Positions 43,795-55,995 of a stretch of DNA of 64,000 nucleotides are shown here, one piece after another; position 1 is the first letter of the stretch, and each line of letters opens with the position of its first letter. The position numbers were made by a program, and so were the translations under genes. The stretch spans positions 89,491,706 through 89,555,705 of the forward strand of contig CM035406.1 in assembly GCA_020310875.1 (NCBI GenBank), in the 5' to 3' direction. The notes beneath the pieces were generated by a model, which saw only the letters and a program-made list of their open reading frames with translations, did not search any database and was not told where the DNA came from. The stretch comes from Ceratopteris richardii. Its lineage: Eukaryota; Streptophyta; Polypodiopsida; Polypodiales; Pteridaceae.

Positions 43795-45320
43795 CTATTG
43801 TGCTTCCTCGTGTATTTTTTCGTCTTCTTCTTGTCTAATCTTTGCTGCTAGAAGTCTTGATAGCATCTCCTCTGTTAATGGCTCTAAATACTTCTTCACT
43901 CGACAGCCACTTATATAGCTCGGTAGGACTTCTCTATCTAGGGTTTCTAAGTTGATAGCTCCACTAGTTGATATGCGATTGATCACCAAAGGTCCATATC
44001 CTCTTTTTTTCAATTTCTTTGCATGTTGCTTTAGTGTATATACCAGGACAATATCTCCTTCTTTCAAACCTTTATCTTAATATGAGCATCAAAGTATGCT
44101 TTTTGTCGCCTTTTTGTAGCATAACTGCCTGCTACTGCTTGCAATCTTGTTTCATGTAGCTTCTCAATTTGGTCCAATTGATTAGATAACTCATGTCCAA
44201 TCCATTCATAGGTCGATGCTACTCTACGAGTAGGAACTAGGAAATCAATTGGTAAGATGGCATTTTGGCCGTACACTAGATTAAAAGGAGTAGTTCCTAT
44301 AGTTGTCTTGTATGCTACTCTGAATGCCCATAAAGCATGATGTAACTACTTGTCCCGATCTTCCATTATTAACAATCTTTGTAAGCACTATACACAAGAT
44401 CTTGTTTGAACTTTTAGTCTGTCCATTGGCTTGTGGGTGATAAGGAGCTGATTTCTTGTGAATCACTAGGAATTCATTCATCAAGACTTCTATTACTTCA
44501 TTGACAAAGTGTGTGCCTCTACCACTCACTATTTCTACGGGCAATCCAAATTTGGTGAATATGTTCTCAAAGAGAAACTTAGCTGTGGTCCTTGCATGGT
44601 TCTTCTTAGTTTCCTTGGCATCCACCCATTTGGTCAAATAGTTTGTTGCTACAATTATGTACTCGACATGAGAACCTTTTGCTGGTGGACTAATGGGTCC
44701 TACAAAATCTATTTCCCATTTGGTAAATTCTCTTGAACTTATCATAGGTCGTAATGGCACTTCATCTCTTCTAATAGGATACTTTGTTCGTTGAAAAGTA
44801 TCACATCTTTGAACATATGTGGCTGCATCTTGATATAGCGTTGGCCACCACATCCCAACAAAGAGAATCATTTTTGCCATTTTATCTGTAGAAAAATGTC
44901 CTTTGGCAGCTCCTGTATGAGCCATTTCCAAGATTGGAATATACTCATCTTCATGGATGCACAATCTTAATTGGTTGTCCCTTCCTCTCTTGAAAACTTG
45001 TTTTCTTACGAGTACATAATCTTTGCTTTGTTCCTCAAGCGCACGTTTTCTCATCAAACTAGCTCCTTCTGGGTACTCTTGTGTTTTCAAGATTTTCACT
45101 AGAGGCATACTCCATCTAGATGCTACTGTAGAGTAACACAGAATAGAGTTCTCTTCAGGTGCTCTTTCCTAACAAGTGGGGCATGTAGAGACATAGTTAT
45201 GTGTATCTCTCTGCATAGTTGGCCAATATATTCCTAATCTCATAAGCTCTTGTGAAGTCCCATTAACACTTTGATGACTTTTATTGATTCACGTGTGCTC
45301 TCTGAAGCCACATTTCTTGA
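43795..45320 (-). pseudogene. Element C integrase with doubled H2C2 fingers
   Basis: Finger 1 (about 45315-45165) has AHVNQ, a stop, then LMRLGIYWPTMQRDTHNYV and CPTC. Finger 2 (about 44960-44790) has AHTGAAKGHF, WWPTLYQDA and CDTFQRT, where the last Cys is now Phe. The core follows with DFVGPI, VSGRGTHF (second Asp replaced by Gly) and GQTKSSNKIL (catalytic Glu replaced by Lys). The C-terminal IN part (VYTLKQHAKKLKKRGYGP, YISGCRVKKYLEPLT) is at 43795-44067. Three frames cover it, with a break near 44280 and another near 44065. Confidence 0.88.
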
Positions 45321-45539
45321 TCATCTTCTTCCACACACCTCAAACGTAGTCCACTTGACTCTTGGTGATATAAGCTTCTAGCTATGATATGGAGATTTTT
45401 AGTTTTCCAAAACTCCTGGCTCTTGTTTAAATTGATCCTATGTTCAGGTCCATGCATGAGTATGGGAATCATATTTTTAGCCCATTGTGGACATACTTCC
45501 AGGTTGAGAAGATAAGTATCTGGAAAATCATCTAGCACT

Positions 45540-48000
45540 CTTGTAGGATGTGTGTATTTCCTTTTTTGACTACTACTTCAAAATCAAATTCCATTAACAA
45601 TAGAAATCATCGTACTAGTCGTCCGGTATTACAAGGCTTATTGACTAGATACAATAGAACCTGATGATCAATGAAGAATTTGAATTTGTTTGCCAATAAG
45701 TAGTGTCTGATTTCTTCATGGCATATACCATTCCTAAGCCTTCTCATTTCGTAGTAGTGTAATTGCGCTCTGCTTAGTTTAATTGTCTAATCGCATAGGC
45801 TATAGGATGATCTAGCTTTTGTGTATCTGCTGACTATGCTAAGATGCAACCAATGGTAAACTTGGAGGCATCCACATGAATATGAAATGGTTTATTCCAA
45901 TCTGGTACTTTCAAAATTGGTGCTGAACTCAAATGACTCTTTAATTCATTGAACGCCTTTTCACATTCTTCTGTACAGGTAAACTTAGTCAGCAATCCAT
46001 AAAGAGGCCTTGCAGTTATGGCATACATGTGAATGAATCTACGATAATATCCACAATGTGCCATAAACGCTTGCACTTCTTTAGCGATCTTTGGTCTTGG
46101 CAAATCAAGAATTACTTTGATTTTGTCGAGTCATCAGTGGAAATTCCATTCTTAGAGACAATGTGTCTTGAGATCTTTCCTTGTCGAACCATGAAGACAC
46201 ATTTTTTCGGATTAAGGCATACTCTATACTGACAACATTTGGCAAACATTTTTCTTAGTTCTAGGATGTGCTCTGGTCTTATAGCTGAATAGGTACATAA
46301 ATCATCCACATATACCTCCATACTCTTTCTCGAACACATGGCACATTAGTCTTTGGAAAGTGGCTGGGGCATTAGTTAGACCAAATGGCATAATCCTAAA
46401 AGCATAGACTCCCCATTCGGTTGCAAAGGCTATCTTAGGTTGGTCTTCAGGAGCAATGGCTACCTAATTATATCTTGAAAAGCCGTCAAGGAGGCTATAG
46501 ACTTCCTTGCCTGCAACCCTTTCCAATAGATGATCTGTGATGGGTAATGGGTAACTATCATCTATGGTGGCTTTATTTACCTTTTTAAGATTAATGCACA
46601 CCCTTAATTTGCCATTCTTTTTCAGCAATACCACTAATGGGGATACCCATTTCATGTGTTCAATTTCATAAATGAAGCCCGCATCTAGCAATTTATCTAT
46701 CTCCTCCTTAATCTTTGCCAAATAAACATCATTATAGGTGTATGGTCTTTGTTTGGAGGGCTTGGCTTCTATTGTCATAGGGATTTGATGAGCACAAGTA
46801 GAAGGATCTACACCTTTTAAATCCTTATAAGTTCATGCAAAGACATCTCAATACTCTCTTATAAGTTGTATTAATTCTTGTTCTTCCTCCGATGAAACAT
46901 CTTGTCCTATGAAAGTGCATCTCTCTTCTTCTTCTTCAATAGTTACTACAATCTTCTTGGTCAGCTCTTTATTATCGTATGCTATCCCTCGTTGTGCTTC
47001 TCGTTTTGGCATCTGAATAGAAATCTTTCTTTCTTCTAATTCATATTTCTTGAAATGTTCAGGTACCTCGAATTGATCTTGAGGTGTGCTATCTTCTTTT
47101 TCTTTTTCTATGTTTGGTTCATCTATTACAGGTTGTAGCATGTCTTGAGTCAAGTCTATACTAGTTTCAATCTCCTTCTTTCTCTTTTCTTCCTCAAGTG
47201 GTTCCAGTTCCATTTCTATGCTCTCGTAATCTTCATTCCATTCTTTTTCAATTACCTCTCCTTCATCCGCTTCTTGGAGAACAACCATGTATAGATTTAC
47301 ATCATATCCTTCCTCATTTATGCATTCATTCATAGTTATTACTTCTTCATTTACACAAACGTCAAGAGTGGCTAAAATCTCCATCCAACCATGGGGTTTG
47401 AAATCTTCATCTAAGAATACTTGAGGCATGTAAGCAGGATCTTCTACAAGTCTAGAATCTTCTTGTCCTGGCTGCCATCTTTGTCTCCTTTCTTCTTCCC
47501 TTTTAGCTTCCTTACACATACATAGGTGAGTATCTTCGTTCATCCATGTTGGACTACTCGATCCTACACTATGAATGGATAAATTATCGTCTTCCTTGTG
47601 TATCGGGTTCCATTGCAGAGGAGGAATATCTTGATAAGTATAAGTATGGATGTTTATCCTAGTTGTCATTCCTCCATGCTGCAAGTACACTACGTCTTTT
47701 CCCCAGTCTTGCACTACCTTGAGTTGTCTCATGAAAGGCCTTCCAAGTATCATCTTATAATTGCTAGCCTTTTCAAATTTACATATTGCTAAGGTGTGCT
47801 CGAATTGGACTCTACAAGTGGTAAATACTATGTTTTCTAATAATCCTAAGGGTCGTTTTGTATGTCCATCTACCATTTGAATCTTCATTCTGGTAGGTCA
47901 TAAAGTTGGCTTTCCCCATTTCTCTCATATTTCTTTGGTAGCAATTCCTACTCCAGCTCTCGAATCTAATACGGCTTTCATAATTGAGGATTCACTTTCA
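45540..48000 (-). pseudogene. Element C PR1, linker, RT and RNase H
   Basis: PR1 begins near 47990 with VLDSRAG, in which the active-site Gly is Arg, and continues to MILGRPFMRQL (about 47718-47750). An acidic linker follows. RT is in pieces: YTYNDVYLAKIKEEID, VCINLKKVNKATID, MPFGLTNAPATF, and YVDDL at 46298-46312 after a frameshift. RNase H starts at FHIHVDASKF (about 45850-45880) and is badly broken downstream. The order and motifs match B throughout. Confidence 0.88.
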
Positions 48001-51000
48001 AGAGTTCTTTCAGAATCAGAGTACATGGTATTTTTATTTTTATAAGGTGTTGCATTATGTCAGAGGTTTGGATTGATGGGTTCTGCTCCTTTCTCCTCAC
48101 TGAGGGAACACGATATAATTCAGAGTTATGTTCATACTCCCCTGTATAGTTTGGCAATACATTCACACTATCTTCATCATCTTTGTTATCATCAAGTTGA
48201 GATGATATCTCTGGGTTTAATTCAAGAATTGATAGTTCAAGCTTGCCTACTGCTTCTAACTCCTCAAAAGGTGGTTCAATTCCTTCTACTTTCTTCCATC
48301 TATCTTCTTGGACTCTAGCCCATAAGTCTCTAGGCCATTCCACGTCTACTTCAAGGATTACGGATCCTTCTTCTTTACTTTCCTGGCATTTTTCTTCATA
48401 GTTCTCGTCTGTCTTTCCTTCCCTAGGGTGACTAGGGGCTACACATTCTTGAAATTCCTTTTCAGGGATCCTTGTGCTTGGTAACGACTGAACAGGTTTT
48501 TCTAGGGTTTGCTGAGTCACTTCAATTAGCTTCTTACATATTTCCAATCTCTCTTTCTCTAAGTTGCCTCTTGGGTATTCTCTTTTGTGTTGCTCAATGG
48601 TTGGGTCTGCCTTTATTCGTGCTTGATATGCTTTAATCCACATGGCTAAATCTTCTGGCATTAGATCAGCTTAAGCTGATCCTACCTCTTGCCTTTGATG
48701 TTTCTCTGTTTTCTTGTTAGGTTTTCCTTTAGGCTCTTCTTCTTCATCTTGGCTCTGCTTGTTGTTCTCATTCTCTAACTTTTGTTGTGATCTCTTGTGT
48801 TTTATCTTTCCTCTATGAGTCTTCCATCTTTGGGTTCATTTCGACTTAGCACTTTTCTCAAAATCTTGAGAATCTGCAACTACTTGTGGTGCTAGGGTGT
48901 TCAACTCTTTATCTTGGTTATCATTTTCTTTGGATTTATCTGGGGTCTCTCTTGCTTTTGCCCTAGTTATCGCTTTCAATGGCACAGTGTATTCCTTATC
49001 ACTCCCTAAGGACTCTACCACTTCTATAACATTTATTTGTGAAGTGGAATTGATTTTATTTGGATTTTTAGGGAAATCCCTAAAGAGATGTTCTCTACCA
49101 CAATCACTGCAGTAACCTTCCCAAACTTTCTGATGTGGAGGTGGATTGGGTAATGTGCACTCCCTGATAAAGTGATCTCCTCCGCATCTATAACATGGTC
49201 CTCTAGGGGTAGGTGGTCTACTCATTGGCCTTGCGGTGCTCTTGGAGTAGTGTACATTAGTGACACATAGTGTTGATCATATCCGAGAGAATCATCATAG
49301 CTATCAGATCCATATGTATATGACTAACCATAGTATTTTCATAGGTGGAATAACTTCCCTGACGAAAGTCATAAGATTGATCATAAGTATCAGTACTAGT
49401 CAATGGGGTGGCTGTTACTATTGCTCTTTCAGGATTCTCTTCAATTTGAGCGATTTTCACTGGGACAACATTTTGTGGGTGAGGTGGTTGTTGTCCTAGT
49501 ACAGGTTGAGGTTGATTGTATCCTTGATACACATAAGGCCTTGGTGCAGGGGCTTGCTACTGGAAAGGAGGGTATCTATAGGCTTCTCCTCCTTGATCTC
49601 TTGGGGGGTATCCGTAAGGCCTAATGGTGGTTGTGTAGGTCTTGGTTGTCGATTGTAAGGACAATTCTCTGTAGTGTGATTTGTGTACCTTTGCTCTATG
49701 CTACAGTAATGAGTTGGGCCCTCGACGGGTGGTCTATTTAGGCATATGGAGACAATGGGACTACTCCCTTGTTGCACATGTGAGAAGGATGATCTCCTCC
49801 ACAGTGAACACATCTCCTGAGCATAGGCACTCTCATGGGAGCGTTTGGATAATTCCTTTCTCCTTGAACACTCAGCTTCTTAGCCACTAAATCGGCTATC
49901 TCTTCTACATTGTTCCTGGGATTTGAAGTACTACTAGCACTATCCTCACTCCTAACACTTCCTTGAGGTATTTTTAAGTCTTCTGCCATATTGTCTTCTA
50001 GACCAATGCACTCTTTCATACACTCATTTAAGTTTTGGAATCTCTTCACATATACTAAGGATCTCAAGGACCCATTTACCAATCCTTCCAAGAATAATGA
50101 GACCATTTTATTTTGGGTGGGTCTCTCTTCTCCAAGACATCTATCCACATATTGCTCGAATTGTCTCGCTGCTAACCTCACTGATTCTGTACACGATTGT
50201 TTGAAACTATGGATTAATGATGAAGAGTTGTTTTTATTCCGGTCTTAGTGAACTCCTCAATCAATTCTTGATATACTTGTTCCATGTTTTGAAAATTATT
50301 AGGATCTAAGGGCTGGAACCATGCTAAGCCGTGTCTGTGAGGGTTAGGCCAAATGATTCATATTGGACCATGAAATCTTCTACATGTTCAGCTCTCACCA
50401 CTTTCTTGAATTCAACAATGGGATTGTATGGCTCACCAAAACCATCATAGTGGCTTCTCATGCATTTGGCAACTTGAATTGATCTTATTCTTCTTCCAGG
50501 TTCAAGCGGTCTTAGCATTATAGGGAAAATTGGTCGTCCTATTGGTATACTTGCATCTCATCTCACTGGTGGTCTCTCAGGAACACGAATCCTATTTCTT
50601 GGTTCTACATTTACAGGAGGTCGATAGTTGGGGTTAACACCTGGTGTAGAAAATTGGACTTGGGGTCTAACCGAAATGCTCTGTTGTTGTGCCTCATCAG
50701 AATGCTAATAGGATGAATTTTGGTGAGTTCCTTGGGGACTTTGAGAAGTAGTGGCTTGATCCCTAGGCGAGAATACAGAAATGTTTTGATATCTCAACAT
50801 AGCTCTCTCTAATTCAGTCATGGGCTAGTATCTTCTCTAATTCTTGTCTAAGTAAGTAATGTGAGAGGGGTTTTCACGATCTTGTAACTCATAAATGGTG
50901 GCTAGATTTTTCACTTCTTCCCACAACGAAGAGTTGGTTTTAAGTAAATGATCCATTCCATTCACCATGTAGACATCCATTAAGGAGTGTTCTTGGGGAA

Positions 51001-51511
51001 TTAGTTCTCCTCTCCAAACCCTAATTACAATGGAACTCCCTCTAGGGGTTAACACTTGTTCTTCCTGTCCCTCTTCATTAAGGTTTTGGACATTATCTTC
51101 TTTCCTTTGCTCATTGATGCTCTCTGGATGCTCTATGACTGCATACATAATCCCCCTTTTATCCATATAGAATCCTCCCACGTACTTGATTGCTGGTATA
51201 GGCACTATGTGAGTATCCCTGGCTTTCTTCAACCTTGCCACTAATCTATTAAATCCATTTATGTAGATGGGTACATCATGTTTATTGGTGTTCACATATT
51301 CTAAGGAGGTTTTGTACTCTCCCTCAATGATAGACATTAGGCCTGCTACGGGTATAGATCTATGCATGTCTTCTGAGGTCATAATGGTTTCTTCTTCAGA
51401 CTCACTCAAGGTCTCACAATAATGTGAATGAATACTAAGCTTAGCTACACTTCCTATAGATGATACCACATTCCTTCGGATTCCTATGACTCTTCCCGAT
51501 CTCAAGTTCAT
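48001..51511 (-). pseudogene. Element C gag
   Basis: The ATG at 51511 starts MNLRSGRVIG, like element B. The N-terminal block contains VWRGELIPQEH and IYELQDRENPSHITYLD, echoing WRGELIFPP and IYEFKDPDTPGKVVYLD in B, though in a different order. The gag domain (50518-49738) has YDGFGEPYNPIVEFKKVVRAEHVEDF and CLGLEDN-like parts. Four zinc knuckles remain recognisable: CVHCGGDHPSHMC, CSIEQRYTNHTTENC, CYRCGGDHFIREC and CSDCGREHLFRDF (last Cys lost). A charged linker (48661-47978) ends near the start of PR1. Several frameshifts and stops are present. Confidence 0.87.
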
Positions 51512-51639
51512 TCACTAATGGCTCTATTTGAGTCTAGACAGACCTTGGCTCCAAAACTCTCTCCTGAATTTATAGATATATATGTATTTTTTTCTTAATT
51601 TGGAGTCTCCTTGATGAGGTATCACTGAAATTCATTGGC

Positions 51640-52066
51640 ATGACACATGACACTTGCTCTTTAGAAGACACTCAATACCCAACTTCCCACGATATCTAGC
51701 TCCATGACACACGATACTTGGCTCCACATGACACCTACAGTTGGTGACACTCGATACTTGGCGTACTACCGACACACGACACCTACGCGATCACGACACA
51801 CGACACCTGACTCGTCACAACATACGACACCTGAATATGGCAACACTTGGCCTTGAACACGACACTTGGGTGTCGCGACACTCAACCTTGGGAGGTCACG
51901 ATCTTGGATGTCATGACACTCGACCTTGGGAGGTCACCACACTTGGATGTCGTGACACTCGACCTTGGGAGGTCATGACACTTGGATGTCACGACATTCG
52001 GCCTTGGGAGGTCATGACACTTGGATGTCGCGACACTCGACCTTGGGGAGGTCACAAGACTTGGAT
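51640..52066 (-). repeat. Leader tandem array of element C (GACAC motif, 39-bp higher-order unit)
   Basis: On the + strand a short motif GACACTTGG, GACACTCG or GACACACG recurs irregularly. From about 51875 to 52065 it settles into a unit of about 39 bp, close to five copies, beginning GACACTCGACCTTGGGAGGT. The units hold short palindromes: TGTCGCGACA at 51871-51880 and 52026-52035, TGTCATGACA at 51909-51918, and GTCATGAC at 51972-51979 and 52011-52018. The primary sequence is unrelated to the array of B except for the TCGCGA heart. Confidence 0.9.
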
Positions 52067-52629
52067 TTTCTCACACATAAGCAATTATTTTTAAAAACTA
52101 GGTTAATGTATGTGCTCTTAGCACCTATTTCCCCTTCTCTAAGTGCTTGTATCACAAAAAATCTCACTCAAACCCATGATACCTCCCTCAAAGACACTGT
52201 TTGCAGGTCGTCACATTTTTTCCTGATTCAAATTGAACTTTTATAGCAATAACTTGGTCAACTCACCTTCACAAAGGTACTCTCAAGCTAACTTCAACCC
52301 AAACTTGCTTCTTCTAGCTCCAACAACCACGATCTCTCTCCCAAAACACCTGTCATCAGCGCTCTCTTGACACTTGCTAGGAAACAAGAGATCTCAAAAT
52401 GGATTTTTTTGGTTTTTAAGCCTCTGAAATGCACAGAGGTTGAAAGATGCTGAAAGGTAAAGAGCAAAATACTTGGCATTTAAACCTACCTACCTATCCT
52501 ACTCTCTTCCTTTCTACTACCTACTCTAACTTCCCTCTCTAGCTTACGGAGAAATTCACAACTCCTCTACTCACTTCAATGCTAAGAGCTTTCACCATCA
52601 CACAAATGCCTCGGTTTGATTTGACACTC

Positions 52630-52648
52630 CCTGGCAATGGCACCAAAA
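52630..52648 (-). promoter_or_regulatory. Element C primer-binding site for tRNA-Asp (decayed)
   Basis: The sense strand reads TGGTGCCATTGCCAGGGA next to the 5' LTR. It differs from the tRNA-Asp complement in element B at three of 18 positions, and all three are C-to-T or G-to-A transitions, as expected from loss of methylated cytosines. Confidence 0.85.
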
Positions 52649-52652
52649 AATG

Positions 52653-53536
52653 TGTGTACCTAAGTATCCACTTAGGGATTTGAGGAGAAAGAGACTATAC
52701 TTCAATCCCCTACAAGTGCATATAGTGGGGATTCATGCTTTAATTATCAATCCAAGAAGTATCATAACCTAGCCGAGTATATGAGGACATGCATTCAATT
52801 CATGGTCAATTCAAATGTGAACTAACAAAGGTGCAAATAAGTGTAAACTACCACATTCAAGCTTTCATGGTCGGCTATTGTGTCGTGACACCTAGAGCAG
52901 TAGCCAAGAGTAAATCGAGCTTTTCTCTCAGCTCCGAGCTTGGAATATAGCAAATAGTGGTCCTTTTTTGAAGCTCTCAAGAAGATGCATCCAATGGTAA
53001 TATTTTCACTCGATTCTGACACTTCTCCTTCAAGTTATGAGCAAAATATTGAGCCATGAGAATGACCTACCTATGCTTCAACACTTCCTACACTTCACAC
53101 ACACATTACCAACAACAAACAAGCTCTACTATCGATAGAGAACACTTCAAAGAACTCTTTTCAAGCCACATACATGCATGCAAGCTCACAAGGAAGAAGA
53201 TACGGAGAGGAGAAGACACAAATTCGAAATTCTATGCTCTTGATTCTCACAATGGCCAAAAAAGTCTTTACAAAGAGTCACAAAATGACTTATATACATG
53301 TGCCCTAAAAATGGTCTTTTCACACAATAGACCGGCACTTTATTGACTAAAAGACTAATTCCCTACTAGTTTACAAGGGTAATGATACAGATATCTATGG
53401 ATATGCATCTAGAGGATGAATCTAGTGTATTTACATTGGAAAATATATTACAAGCTGGATATGTTACAAAAATAAAGTGTCCAAATCGGAAAAATTTTGG
53501 GGCCCTTCTTTTTCTCTGCATCTCTGCTCTGCAACA
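52653..53536 (-). repeat. Element C 5' LTR
   Basis: 884 bp, read on the minus strand from TGTTGCAGAG (53536) to GGTACACA (52653). The TATA-like TGTATATAAGTC is near 53288-53299 (sense). It diverges visibly from the 3' LTR, in line with the decayed coding region. CGATA follows at 53537-53541. Confidence 0.92.
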
Positions 53537-53541
53537 CGATA

Positions 53542-54485
53542 CCAACTTAAGAGCCCAAGAAAGATGATTCAGTGAAGCTACCTGACCAATACCAAGGTTT
53601 TGAAGAGGATTTTGGAAAAAAGAATGCAGATATGCTCCTAGAGCATAGACCTTATGATTGTGCCATAGAACTTCAAGAGGGACTACAACCACCCTTCAGG
53701 CCAATCTATAGACTATCCCCAAAGGAACTTACAGAATTACGTAAGAATATTGATGAGAATCTAGCCAAGGGGTTTATCAAACACTCAAAGTCTCTTGCAA
53801 GAGCCCCTATCCCATTTGTAAAGAAGAAGGACAGAACTCTTAGAATGTGTATGGACTATTGTGGGTTGAATAAAGTCACAATAAAGAACCGATATCCTTT
53901 GCCACTTATATATGAGCTCTTGGAAGGCCTCAAAACTAATTTTTATAGAATATTCATTAGAGATTACTCCAAGATAGTGACACCTCTTATCAAGCTTATA
54001 GGAAACTCAAAATTTTCATGGACTCAAGAAGCAAAAAAAGCCTTTCAGACCTTGAAATCAGCGTTCACTACTGCCCCAATTCTAGTTCATCCTAATTCCA
54101 GCAAACCCTTTTTCCTAGAAATAGATGCATCAGACTTTGCCCTAGGGGCCATTCTATCCCAGTAAGGAGATAATGGACACCTATATCCAATTGCATATTA
54201 TTCAAGGAAATGTTTTCCTCCAGAAATTAATTATGAGATCCATGATAAGGAACTTCTTACCATAGTAGACACGTTTGATACCTGGTGTCACCATTTAGAA
54301 GGAGCAGCTCACAAAGTTACTATGCATATAGATCACAAGAAATTGGAGTATTTTATGACCAACTGCATCCTCAATAGAAGGCAATCTCGATGGAGTAATT
54401 TTTTATCCAGATTCAACTTTGTCATCACATATCCTCTAGGATGTCACCAATGTCAATCAGATGCCTTGTCCAAAAGATCTTAACT
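53542..54485 (+). pseudogene. Element D RT and RNase H (internal deletion)
   Basis: The frame begins [16 protein letters not shown], then [37 protein letters not shown] and YELLEGL. It then jumps directly to [10 protein letters not shown], so the RT part that should hold the YVDD catalytic box is missing. RNase H follows with [17 protein letters not shown], a stop TAA at 54163-54165, then YYSRK, DKELLTIV and SDALSKRS. The connection of RT and RNase H motifs is typical of chromoviruses. Confidence 0.85.
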
Positions 54486-55735
54486 TGCACCAAAGAAGGA
54501 CGAAGAGGCCTTTGATCAACAAGAAAGTGTATTACTCAAGCGTGAGCATCTTCAGTTAGCAGCTATCTCTTCAAGCCATCATGAAGATTCAGACTTGAAT
54601 CATTTGATCTGTGAGAATCTACCATAGGATGAATTATTTTGTAACGTTAAGTAGAAAGCTCAAGAAGGAAAAGTCTAAGAAGTAAAGAAATTTTAGGAAA
54701 AGGATGGATTACTACTCTATAAGAATCTATTATATGTCCCTTCAAGAAAGCTGAGGATCCAAGTACTTCAATAACATCATGACAACCTTGCAGTAGAACA
54801 TTTTTGATGAAATAAAACAATAGAACTCATATCAAGGGATTTTTAGTGGCCTCAAATGTGGAAGGAAGTCAAAGAATATATATGAGCCTATGATACTTGC
54901 AATAGATCTAAGGTACCCTGACATAAACCTCATGGCCTCTTGCAACCTTTACCTATTCTAGAAAGGCCATGGGCTTCATTGTCTATGGATTTCATCATAA
55001 ATCTACCAAAGTCAGATAAGTATGATTCCCATTCTTGTTATTGTGGATAGATTTACAAAGATGGCACACTTCATTCCAACTATCAAGGCAATCACAGGTG
55101 CAACCACTACTAGACGTTTTCTCAGATACATCTTTAGGCTCGACGGATTGCCAAGTGATATTGTCAGTGATCCAGGTCCACAGTTCATATCCAGCTTTTG
55201 GAATAGTCTTTGCAAGCTCCTTGGTTTTCAAGTTAAACTATCTACAACAAATCATCCACAGACTGATGGACAAATAGAATGGGTGAATCAAGTCCTAGAG
55301 CAGTATCTCGATTGCACCAGCAATTGTCATCAAAATGATTGGTTTGAGCTTTTATCCTTTGTAGAGTCTACGTATAACAATAGTATTTATGCATCTAATA
55401 AGTAGACTCCCTTCTTTGCAAATTATGTACAACATTCAAGGATGGATATAAAACTCTCAAATCATGTTAAGAACCTAGCTGCCAGAGACAAGGCCCAGTA
55501 CCTGATGGAAATTCACAAAGAACTCAAGGAAGAGATCCTTAAAGCTCAAGAATAATATAAGTACTATGTAGATCAACATCGTGGTCAGAATCCACCTATC
55601 AAATTGGGGATAAAGTATGGTTACTCAAAAACAATTTGCAAACTTCAAGGCCCCGTGCAAAGTTAGATTATCAAAGATTTAGTCCATTCACCATCTTGGC
55701 CAAGATTAATCTGGTCACCTTTAAGCTCTAGCTAC
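54486..55735 (+). pseudogene. Element D integrase
   Basis: A degraded H2C2 region (about 54780-54910) is followed by [13 protein letters not shown] (first Asp, near 54977), a frameshift, [25 protein letters not shown] (second Asp) and TDGQIEWVNQVLEQYL (catalytic Glu kept). The C-terminal part near 55440-55680 has KLSNHVKNLAARDK and the YYVDQHRG segment, with stops. It is non-functional but all three catalytic acids can still be read. Confidence 0.85.
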
Positions 55736-55739
55736 CAAG

Positions 55740-55990
55740 TACCATGAGAATACATCGAGTTTTCCATGTATCCATGTTTGAAGTCGAACATGTCCTAGAT
55801 TCGAGAATATCTCGAGGAAGATTGGATTACCTTACTCATTGGAAAGGGTATGACATCAGTGATCATACTTGGGAACCTACAGAAAACCTTTAGAGAGCAC
55901 CAATCAAGGTTGGAGAATTCCATAAGAGAAATCCAATGAAGCTGAGACCAGATAACATGACCGCTCCTTGTGGAACTTGTCGCTTGAGGG
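55740..55990 (+). pseudogene. Element D chromodomain
   Basis: After HRVFHVSMFE, the frame reads VLDSRISRGRLDYLTHWKGY and DISDHTWEPTENL, a recognisable chromodomain with its aromatic residues (Y, W, W). It is fused to the integrase C-terminus, as in chromoviruses, where it is thought to direct integration to marked chromatin. A stop (TAG) follows the chromodomain, and the frame ends next to the polypurine tract. Confidence 0.9.
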
Positions 55991-55995
55991 GGAGA
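55983..55995 (+). promoter_or_regulatory. Element D polypurine tract
   Basis: TTGAGGGGGAGA precedes the LTR start TGATATCATGG, the arrangement usual for chromoviruses of this type. Confidence 0.8.

Larger units (their letters stand above)
51512..52652 (-). other. Element C 5' leader
   Basis: This non-coding leader of about 1.1 kb lies between LTR and gag, and includes the tandem array at 51640-52066 and the primer-binding site at its far end. The rest is unremarkable. Confidence 0.75.
38020..53536 (-). mobile_element. Element C: old giant Ty3/OTA-type retrotransposon, relative of A and B
   Basis: About 15.5 kb between LTRs of 862 and 884 bp, with near-matching target duplications. It is inserted between the protease and RT of chromovirus D. 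In sense order on the minus strand it has the LTR, a decayed tRNA-Asp site, a leader with tandem array, gag, PR1, RT, RNase H, doubled H2C2 fingers, integrase, PR2, ORF3, a polypurine tract and the LTR. It is full of stops and frameshifts. Its sequence is far from A and B, yet the domain order is the same, so the architecture is old. Confidence 0.93.
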
